The position numbers were made by a program, and so were the translations under genes. A DNA stretch of 9,381 bases from Paucimonas sp. (lineage in GTDB: Bacteria > Pseudomonadota > Gammaproteobacteria > Burkholderiales > Burkholderiaceae_D), in the NCBI GenBank assembly GCA_029266815.1, contig JAQSWC010000037.1:1-9381 (forward strand), read 5' to 3'. Positions 1 through 5,287 of this stretch are shown in pieces; position 1 is the stretch's first letter; every line of letters begins with the position of its first letter. The notes beneath the pieces are model-generated. The model did not search any database. It saw only the letters and a list, made by a program, of their open reading frames with translations, and was not told the origin of the DNA.

Positions 1-1
1 C

Positions 2-1480
2 CATAACATGTTCGATGCCGCTGTCTACCTCGGCATTTGCGACAAGATCGTGCCAGGCTTGTTGATCGGCGCGCTGCATTTCGGGCATCTGCCTGCGGTG
101 TTCGTTCCGGGCGGCCCGATGACCACCGGCATCTCCAATTCCGAAAAGGCAAAGATTCGCCAACTGTATGCGCAAGGCAAAGTGGGGCGTGATGAATTGC
201 TGGAATCCGAGGCGAAGTCGTATCACGGCGCCGGGACTTGCACCTTCTACGGCACGGCCAACAGCAACCAGATGCTGATGGAAGTGATGGGCCTGCATCT
301 GCCCGGTTCGGCTTTCATTACTCCGAACACGCCCTTGCGCGATGCACTGACGAGGGCTGCGGCACAGCGAGCAGTCGAGATCAGCGCCCTGGGCAAGGAA
401 TACATCCCGGTAGGACATGTGGTCGATGAGAAGTCCATCGTCAACGCGATCATCGCCTTGCTGACCACAGGTGGTTCGACCAACCATACGCTGCATATCA
501 ATGCGATTGCGAAAGCAGCCGGCATCGTCATCGACTGGAACGACTTCGACGCGTTGTCTTCCGTGATTCCTCTGCTCACGCGCATCTATCCGAACGGCGA
601 AGCCGATGTGAACTATTTCCATGCCGCCGGAGGCGTGGGCTTCGTGATTCGCGAACTGCTTGATGCGGGTCTGCTGCATGAAGACGTGACCACGGTGCTC
701 GGCAAGGGCTTGCGCAAGCATTGCACCGAACCTTTCCTCGAAGGCGACAAGGCAGTGTGGCGCCCCGCGCCGGCCACCAGCGGCAATCTCGACGTGCTGC
801 GTCCGGCGAAAGAACCCTTTTCGGCAGACGGCGGCCTGCGCCTGATGTCGGGCAACCTCGGCCGCGCGGTGATCAAGGTGTCTGCGGTCAAACAGCAGCA
901 TCGCATCGTCGAAGCTCCGGCCCTCGTTTTCGATTCGCAGGACGACTTCATGTCGGCCTACAAAGCCGGCAAGCTCGACAAGGATTTCGTCGCAGTAGTA
1001 CGTTTCCAGGGGCCGCGTGCAAACGGAATGCCGGAGCTGCATGCACTGACGCCGGCACTGGCCAATCTGCAGGACGCCGGACGTAAGGTGGCACTGGTGA
1101 CGGATGGGCGCATGTCCGGCGCATCGGGTAAAGTACCGGCGGCCATCCACGTCTCGCCGGAAATACTGGCGGGCGGACCGCTGGGTAAAGTGCGCGACGG
1201 CGACATGATCCGCGTGAATGCCGAAACCGGCGAGCTGCAGGCACTGGTGACGGAAGCCGAATGGAATGCGCGCCCGATCGCTGTCGGCGATTTTTCAGCG
1301 AACCAGGTCGGCATGGGCCGTGAACTGTTCGCCGCATTCCGCACGTCAGTCAGCGAAGCGGAGCAGGGGGCCACCATCTTCGACTACCTGCCGCCGCTGA
1401 ATCTGCCGCAGGAAAACGAGAACAAGCTGGCTGCGGTCGAAGGACTGTCGTCGGATGAAGATCATCTGTTTCAAAAATAA
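2..1480 (+). CDS. edd: 6-phosphogluconate dehydratase, 5'-truncated by window edge
   Basis: Edd dehydrates 6-phosphogluconate to 2-keto-3-deoxy-6-phosphogluconate (KDPG), the first committed step of the Entner-Doudoroff pathway, in the cytoplasm. The reading frame is open to the window edge and the first visible residues (HNMFDAA) are internal, so the ATG at 8 is not the start. Full-length Edd is about 600 residues, so roughly the first 110 are missing. Numbering from that Met, both IlvD/Edd family signatures are present: CDKIVPGLLIGA (11-22) and ALVTDGRMSGAS (362-373). Cys11 and Cys78 (GAGTCTFYGT) fit two of the three iron-sulphur ligands; the third would lie upstream. The conserved LLTTGGSTNH is at 151-160. 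The family also contains IlvD (dihydroxyacid dehydratase) and sugar-acid dehydratases, but the adjacent eda supports Edd. eda starts 17 bases downstream, so the two are probably co-transcribed. Confidence 0.95.
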   Translation, partial: HNMFDAAVYLGICDKIVPGLLIGALHFGHLPAVFVPGGPMTTGISNSEKAKIRQLYAQGKVGRDELLESEAKSYHGAGTCTFYGTANSNQMLMEVMGLHLPGSAFITPNTPLRDALTRAAAQRAVEISALGKEYIPVGHVVDEKSIVNAIIALLTTGGSTNHTLHINAIAKAAGIVIDWNDFDALSSVIPLLTRIYPNGEADVNYFHAAGGVGFVIRELLDAGLLHEDVTTVLGKGLRKHCTEPFLEGDKAVWRPAPATSGNLDVLRPAKEPFSADGGLRLMSGNLGRAVIKVSAVKQQHRIVEAPALVFDSQDDFMSAYKAGKLDKDFVAVVRFQGPRANGMPELHALTPALANLQDAGRKVALVTDGRMSGASGKVPAAIHVSPEILAGGPLGKVRDGDMIRVNAETGELQALVTEAEWNARPIAVGDFSANQVGMGRELFAAFRTSVSEAEQGATIFDYLPPLNLPQENENKLAAVEGLSSDEDHLFQK

Positions 1481-1497
1481 CTAATTCAGGAGAAGAA

Positions 1498-2121
1498 ATG
1501 ACTCTGCTCGACATCATGCGCGCTTCACCGGTAATTCCGGTGATCGCAATCGACGACCTCGATCATGCCGTGCCGCTGGCGAAGGCGCTCGTCGCAGGAG
1601 GCATCAAGGTGCTGGAAGTGACACTGCGTACGCAATACGGCCTGCCAGCCATCAAGGCGATTGCCGAGCAGGTGCCCGGCGCCATCGTCGGCGTCGGCAC
1701 TCTCACCAAGGCGGAGGAGTTTAATGCCGCGCGAGATGCGGGCGCGGTGTTCGGCGTGTCGCCGGGCCTGACGGAAAACCTGATCGTCGCTGCCAAGACC
1801 AGCGGCCTGCAATTGCTGCCCGGAGTGATGACTCCTTCGGAAGTGATGGCTGCGCGTGAAGTCGGCTTTCGTCAATTGAAGTTGTTCCCAGCTGTTCCTG
1901 CCGGCGGCATCGGCATGCTCAACGCAATTGCCGGTCCATTGCCCGACGTGACTTTCTGCCCGACCGGCGGCATTTCGCAATCGAACGCAGCCGATTTCCT
2001 GGCCTGTAAGAACGTCGCCTGCGTAGGCGGTTCCTGGCTCACGCCCAAAGACCTGATGCAGAAGGGCGACTGGGCTGGCATCACGGCATTGGCATCGGCC
2101 GCGAGCGCATTGCGTAAATAA
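1498..2121 (+). CDS. eda: KDPG aldolase (2-keto-3-deoxy-6-phosphogluconate aldolase)
   Basis: Eda cleaves KDPG to pyruvate and glyceraldehyde-3-phosphate, the second Entner-Doudoroff step. The 207-residue protein is close to the usual 205-215 residues of this class I aldolase. The Schiff-base lysine is Lys128 in QLKLFPAVPAGG. Glu40 and Arg44 in LEVTLRT match the catalytic Glu45 and phosphate-binding Arg49 of the E. coli enzyme, with the same offset of five as Lys133. VGVGTLT (64-70) and CPTGGIS, the latter a phosphate-binding loop, are also present. The ATG at 1498 is preceded by AGGAGA at 1488-1493, a good ribosome binding site. It follows edd at 17 bases and is followed by a terminator, so it is likely the last gene of the edd-eda operon. 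No regulator such as HexR is visible here. Confidence 0.97.
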   Translation: MTLLDIMRASPVIPVIAIDDLDHAVPLAKALVAGGIKVLEVTLRTQYGLPAIKAIAEQVPGAIVGVGTLTKAEEFNAARDAGAVFGVSPGLTENLIVAAKTSGLQLLPGVMTPSEVMAAREVGFRQLKLFPAVPAGGIGMLNAIAGPLPDVTFCPTGGISQSNAADFLACKNVACVGGSWLTPKDLMQKGDWAGITALASAASALRK

Positions 2122-2177
2122 GTCGTGTTGTCGGTTTTCTAGCGGCGTTCGTGCTTCAATGCAGCGAGAAAAAATCA

Positions 2178-2204
2178 AAGGGGGCGATTTTCAATCGCCC
2201 CTTT
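2178..2204. terminator. bidirectional intrinsic terminator between eda and cupin gene
   Basis: A 12-pair stem (2178-2189 with 2193-2204, one G-U pair, core GGGGCGATT/AATCGCCCC) closes a 3-base loop. It lies between converging genes. Read on the - strand it is followed by a T-rich stretch (TTTGATTTTTT), a good terminator for transcripts from the right. On the + strand only TTT follows, so it is weaker for eda. The - strand cupin stop codon (2203-2205) lies inside the stem. Confidence 0.75.
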
Positions 2205-2514
2205 AAATACTGCCCGCCTTTTCCACCACCAGGATTCTCGCTTCTCCAATGGGATGAGCAACGTGCTCGGTGCCCGCTGATGCATGGAAGATGTCTCCCG
2301 CTTCCAGCGTAACCGAGCGCTCAATCCCGTTATCCCTGTATCTCATTTCGACGCGGCCATCCAACACCGCGAATACTTCCTCACCTTCATTGATATGCCA
2401 CTTGTAGGGCTGGTCCGTCCAGTGCAAGCGGATGGTGGTGCCGTTCATATTTGCGATATCGATCGCCGCCCAGGGGCGCTCGCCCGTGAAGTTCTTGCCA
2501 CGTACAACTTTCAT
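2203..2514 (-). CDS. small single-domain cupin protein
   Basis: This 103-residue protein is a one-domain cupin (small beta-barrel), probably cytoplasmic; its substrate is unknown. Motif 1 reads WHINEGEEVFAVLDG, with His40, Glu46 and Gly53 in cupin spacing but Asn42 where the second His of HxH usually sits. Motif 2 is GDIFHASAGTEHVAHP, with His84 and a Ser in place of the usual Pro. The metal site is therefore a variant and may bind metal poorly or differently. The frame is open upstream to 2778, but the start at 2514 is preferred. An AGGGAA ribosome site lies just upstream, the cupin fold starts directly after MKVVRGK, and the extra N-terminal residues would come from the divergent promoter region. 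It is divergent from the deacetylase gene. It could be a sugar- or amino-acid-associated cupin; nothing here decides. Confidence 0.85.
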   Translation of the reverse strand: MKVVRGKNFTGERPWAAIDIANMNGTTIRLHWTDQPYKWHINEGEEVFAVLDGRVEMRYRDNGIERSVTLEAGDIFHASAGTEHVAHPIGEARILVVEKAGSI

Positions 2515-2591
2515 GATTTTCCCTGTAAAGCAGGCTTGATAAACAGATAATGAACATCGATTGAGGTGATGAAAATTTGCCACAAAAATTG

Positions 2592-2612
2592 TGCATCCAA
2601 TATTTGGATGCA
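2592..2612. promoter_or_regulatory. perfect palindrome, candidate operator in divergent spacer
   Basis: TGCATCCAA and TTGGATGCA (9 bases each) form a perfect inverted repeat around TAT. It lies 78 bases upstream of the cupin start and 90 bases upstream of the deacetylase start. The size and symmetry fit a site for a dimeric helix-turn-helix regulator. A weak TTGCCA-N17-ATATTT promoter-like pair for the + strand (2577-2605) would overlap it. No T-run follows, so a terminator is unlikely. No regulator gene that could bind it is recognised in the window. Confidence 0.55.
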
Positions 2613-2634
2613 GCGCGTTAAGATTACGAAGAGG

Positions 2635-2660
2635 CAGCAATATTAGATTGCTGATATACC
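2635..2660 (+). promoter_or_regulatory. second inverted repeat with possible extended -10 for the deacetylase gene
   Basis: CAGCAAT (2635-2641) and ATTGCTG (2647-2653) form a 7-base inverted repeat with a 5-base loop. Its right arm runs into TGATATACC (2652-2660), which resembles an extended -10 (TGnTATA). No -35 is evident at the proper distance. If used, transcription would begin near 2667, giving a leader of about 35 bases before the ATG at 2702. This is a weak prediction. Confidence 0.3.
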
Positions 2661-2701
2661 TAAGCCTGTACGCACATTTTCGCCGGAATGCTCTACAGCT
2701 T

Positions 2702-3487
2702 ATGAAAACTTCTACCTTCTCTTTCCTTTTGCTTGTGTCGTCTCTTTTCATTTTTGCGGCATCGGCAGCACATGCCACTCAGCGCAAGGCCCAGCATATT
2801 AGGACTCTTCCACCAGAACCTGAAATAGAACGTCAGGTGGCAAAGTATCAGAATCAGTACTTTCTGGAATCACTGTCGGAACGCAAAGAGGTAGCCATCA
2901 CGTTTGATGACGGCCCGTCCGCATATACTTTGGAGCTGTTAAAAATCCTCAAGCGCAATGACATCAAGGCCACCTTCTTCTGGCAGGGGAAAAACGTCGA
3001 AAAGTATCCGGACATCGCCCGCCAGGCACTGGCGGACGGTCACACGATAGCTAACCACACCTATTCCCATCCTCACTCCAAGACACTGGATGTCGACACG
3101 TTCTGGAACGAGGAGGTCGGCCGCACACAAGCGATCATCAAGGATGCGGTGGGCTTCGAGCCAGCACTGTTCAGGCCGCCGTTCGGCGAAATGAATGACG
3201 AGGAGATTGAGCTCCTGAAGCAGAAAGGCATCTATCTCATCGGTTGGTCCATCGATCCCAAGGACTGGAGCATGTCCGACAATAAGGACAGTTCGCAGCA
3301 GATCGTCGATGTCGTGAACAAGCATCTGCATCCTGGAGCCATCGTGCTGATGCATGATGGTATGTACGACTTCGGAATCAATACGGTGAGAGCGGTCGAG
3401 CGGATGATACCGATGCTGAAACAGAAAGGTTATCGCTTCGTTACGGTCGATAAGCTGCTGGAGCTTCCTATAAGGCTGAAGCACTGA
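2702..3487 (+). CDS. secreted polysaccharide deacetylase (NodB-homology domain)
   Basis: The 261-residue protein is a carbohydrate esterase family 4 (NodB-type) deacetylase, which removes N- or O-acetyl groups from polysaccharides such as peptidoglycan, chitin or an exopolysaccharide. An N-terminal signal peptide (MKTSTFSFLLLVSSLFIFAA, likely cleavage after AHA) predicts export to the periplasm or beyond. All five family motifs are visible: TFDDGPS with the catalytic base and metal Asp, NHTYSHPH with two metal-binding His, RPPFGEMN, DPKDW, and LMHDG with the catalytic His. It therefore looks active. An upstream in-frame ATG at 2591 would add 37 residues before the signal peptide and overlap the palindrome, so 2702 is preferred, although its ribosome site is weak. 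It ends 52 bases before the sigma gene and may be a separate transcript. The true substrate cannot be read from sequence. Confidence 0.92.
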   Translation: MKTSTFSFLLLVSSLFIFAASAAHATQRKAQHIRTLPPEPEIERQVAKYQNQYFLESLSERKEVAITFDDGPSAYTLELLKILKRNDIKATFFWQGKNVEKYPDIARQALADGHTIANHTYSHPHSKTLDVDTFWNEEVGRTQAIIKDAVGFEPALFRPPFGEMNDEEIELLKQKGIYLIGWSIDPKDWSMSDNKDSSQQIVDVVNKHLHPGAIVLMHDGMYDFGINTVRAVERMIPMLKQKGYRFVTVDKLLELPIRLKH

Positions 3488-3503
3488 CCCATCCGGGCTG
3501 TTA

Positions 3504-3532
3504 TTGCCGGCGCATACGCTCTCCGCTACACT
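3504..3532 (+). promoter_or_regulatory. candidate sigma-70-type promoter of the ECF sigma gene
   Basis: TTGCCG (3504-3509) and TACACT (3527-3532) are separated by exactly 17 bases. They match 4 of 6 positions of TTGACA and 4 of 6 of TATAAT. The expected transcription start is about 7 bases after the -10, at 3539-3540, on the ATG of the sigma factor. Confidence 0.5.
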
Positions 3533-3539
3533 CGCGGCC

Positions 3540-4139
3540 ATGACGGCCGACCTGTCCGATGAAATGCTGATGCAGCGCTATTGTGAAGGCGATTCACATG
3601 CTTTCCGTGAGCTGTATCTTCGGCATGCGGATGGACTCTACCGTTTCATCGCATGGAAATCGCCGCGTAAGGATTGGGCCGACGAAATCTTCCAGGAGTG
3701 CTGGGCGGCGCTTCATAACGCTCGCGCCAAGTACACGCCTCAAGCGGCGTTCCGCACCTACCTTTACCAGATTGCTAAGAACCGGTTGATCGACCTGATG
3801 CGCCAGCACCAACTGGTGCTGGCCAGCGAACTCGGACACGCGGACGAGGGAGAGGAAGCTTTTTCTCGTTTGGCTGATCAAATGAGCGAGAGCGACTCGC
3901 CCGAAACCATACTATCCAGGAAGCAGCAGGCATCGGGTTTGCGGGCCGCGATTGATGCTCTGCCCAGCGAGCAGAAGGAAGCTCTGGTGATGCAGCAGTT
4001 CAACGATATGAGCCTCGATGAAATTGCCCGGCTGGCCCATGTGCCGGTGGAAACGGTCAAGAGCAGGCTTCGCTATGCCATGCGCAAGTTGCGGCAGCAT
4101 TTTGCGGAACGAGCAGACGAGCAGGGGGAACCGGTATGA
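3540..4139 (+). CDS. ECF-type RNA polymerase sigma factor
   Basis: This 199-residue cytoplasmic protein is an alternative sigma factor with the two-domain ECF layout. Sigma region 2 spans about 12-90 (FRELYLRHADGLYRFI, then FRTYLYQIAKNRLIDLMR, the -10-recognising and core-binding part). An acidic linker (about 98-125) follows, then region 4 at about 130-188 (LPSEQKEALVMQQF, helix-turn-helix MSLDEIARLAHVPVETVKSRL, the -35-recognising part). There is no region 3 or 1.1. The frame also offers a TTG at 3504, but that codon lies in the candidate -35 box, and family alignment favours the ATG at 3540. No Shine-Dalgarno sequence precedes that ATG. Its TGA overlaps the next gene's ATG (ATGA at 4136-4139), the usual coupling of a sigma factor with its anti-sigma partner. 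Target promoters cannot be identified from the window. Confidence 0.93.
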   Translation: MTADLSDEMLMQRYCEGDSHAFRELYLRHADGLYRFIAWKSPRKDWADEIFQECWAALHNARAKYTPQAAFRTYLYQIAKNRLIDLMRQHQLVLASELGHADEGEEAFSRLADQMSESDSPETILSRKQQASGLRAAIDALPSEQKEALVMQQFNDMSLDEIARLAHVPVETVKSRLRYAMRKLRQHFAERADEQGEPV

Positions 4140-5155
4140 CAACTGACGGCATACGCCAGGCCGACGATGCGGAGTTTGACGACTTCCTCCGCAAGGAAGG
4201 CGAACTGGCCCGGGCGATGAAGGGAGTTGAGCAGCCGCAGCTATCTGCCGGCCTGCGCGACAAGGTGCTCGCCGATATCGAGGCAAAGCTTGCCAAGGAG
4301 TCCATGCCGCAAGCAGCCAACGAAGCGGCAGCGTACCCGACTGCCCTGCCTCCGCGCCGGCGTTTTTCAAATCTCGTCCTGCCGTTTGCGTTTGCGGCCA
4401 GCGTGCTGGCCGGGGTGCTGGGGCATTCATTGTGGAAGACGACGGTGCCGGCAGACGCCACCGTGGCCGCAGCACGGCTCCCCTTGGAAGTTAAGGCAAT
4501 ACCGGAGGAACGTGCTTCCATGCTGCAGACCATGCCCGATGCCACACCTTCAGTGCCTGCGCCTCCGCCCGCACCGGCGCAGATGGAGCGGACAATTCGA
4601 GAAGAGCCCCAGGCAAAGCCTGTGCCGCTTGCGGCTCCACCGGTTGTCATTGAGCAGGCAGCGCCTGTTCAGGACAAAGTAGAGGAAGCCACTGTCGCGG
4701 TCACCGGCATCAGGCCCAGCCTGCAACAATCCTTGAACATGAAAAGGACGGCGCCATCCGAAGTAGAAGTGGTCACCGCGGAAGACATCGGCAAGATGCC
4801 CGACAAGCAGGTTGCGGAGTCGTTGCAGCGCGTGCCGGGAATATCGGTTCCGCCTTCTTCCGCAGCGGAGAGAGATTCTTCCAATCCCGTTGCGGAAACC
4901 TCCGTGCCACCTGCGCCGGCCTTCGCCTCCAAAGCCCTAGCGCGGTGGGCATTAGCCGCCGCGGATAATGAAGGGAATAGCGGCAGTGATCATGATGCAA
5001 AAAGGCAGGCATGGCTCGCACGGATCGAAAAGAAGATGGACGCGGGCCTGACGCTTGAGGCTGCGGAAGAATGGAAAAAATTCCGCAAAACTTATCCGGA
5101 CCACGTCATCCCGGAACCGCTGGCGGCAAAGTTGCGAACTCTTAAAGCAGAATAA
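4136..5155 (+). CDS. single-pass anti-sigma-factor-like protein with TonB-receptor plug-like segment
   Basis: The 339-residue protein fits a membrane-anchored anti-sigma factor, which would hold the upstream sigma factor inactive at the inner membrane. Its layout is a charged cytoplasmic N-terminus (1-75), one membrane helix (about 77-99), a Pro/Ala-rich periplasmic stretch (137-180), a 49-residue segment (190-238) resembling the start of a TonB-dependent receptor plug, a second low-complexity linker, and a helical tail (about 288-335, WLARIEKKMDAG ... AAEEWKKFRKTYPDH). As I recall, similar tails occur in putative anti-sigma proteins of other proteobacteria. It contains no Cys, so the HxxxCxxC zinc anti-sigma motif is absent. 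The role is inferred mainly from gene order, the ATGA overlap and topology. A good ribosome site (AGGGGG) precedes the start. The homologous plug-like segment in the next gene suggests the two products work together. Confidence 0.75.
   Translation: MTTDGIRQADDAEFDDFLRKEGELARAMKGVEQPQLSAGLRDKVLADIEAKLAKESMPQAANEAAAYPTALPPRRRFSNLVLPFAFAASVLAGVLGHSLWKTTVPADATVAAARLPLEVKAIPEERASMLQTMPDATPSVPAPPPAPAQMERTIREEPQAKPVPLAAPPVVIEQAAPVQDKVEEATVAVTGIRPSLQQSLNMKRTAPSEVEVVTAEDIGKMPDKQVAESLQRVPGISVPPSSAAERDSSNPVAETSVPPAPAFASKALARWALAAADNEGNSGSDHDAKRQAWLARIEKKMDAGLTLEAAEEWKKFRKTYPDHVIPEPLAAKLRTLKAE
4703..4849 (+). repeat. plug-like repeat, copy 1 (in anti-sigma-like gene)
   Basis: This encodes residues 190-238 of the anti-sigma-like protein, beginning TGIRPSLQQSL and ending SLQRVPGISV. 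It is 32/49 identical in protein to copy 2 at 5537-5683. At DNA level 4706-4736 matches 5540-5570 at 30 of 31 bases. The pattern TGIRxSLxxSLxxKR ... AEDIGKMPD ... ESLQRVPG is that of the N-terminal plug of TonB-dependent receptors, known to me from that family. No receptor barrel or plug continuation follows. Confidence 0.85.
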
Positions 5156-5178
5156 GCCCGTTCGTTACTCGGATAGGC

Positions 5179-5206
5179 TTAAAAGCGCCACTCTCCCGAT
5201 TAAAAT
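5179..5206 (+). promoter_or_regulatory. weak candidate promoter of the VWA lipoprotein gene
   Basis: TTAAAA (5179-5184) and TAAAAT (5201-5206), 16 bases apart, match the sigma-70 consensus at 4/6 and 5/6. They lie in the 132-base spacer between the anti-sigma-like gene and the VWA gene, which otherwise shows no terminator. The VWA gene may thus have its own promoter as well as read-through. The area is AT-rich, so chance matches are likely. Confidence 0.25.
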
Positions 5207-5287
5207 TATTTTCAGATGATTTAACCCCGTTTCCGCCCCAGCCCCGATTCATGTATTGAACCGGGTTGTCCGGGATGGGAGAAAATC

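Noticed and set aside
1525..2178. A 217-codon open frame on the - strand covering nearly all of eda
   Set aside because: It is opposite a clearly assigned gene, has no recognisable domain, and is rich in Arg, Gln and His as expected of an antisense shadow in GC-rich DNA.
2581..2593. Short inverted repeat CACAA-AAA-TTGTG
   Set aside because: Five-base arms in AT-rich DNA are expected by chance, and it overlaps the much better palindrome at 2592-2612.
2591..2701. Upstream ATG extending the deacetylase by 37 residues
   Set aside because: The extension overlaps the operator-like palindrome and would bury a typical signal peptide inside the protein.
2939..3541. A 200-codon open frame on the - strand opposite the deacetylase
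   Set aside because: The deacetylase has all five NodB motifs in the + frame; the antisense product shows no recognisable fold.
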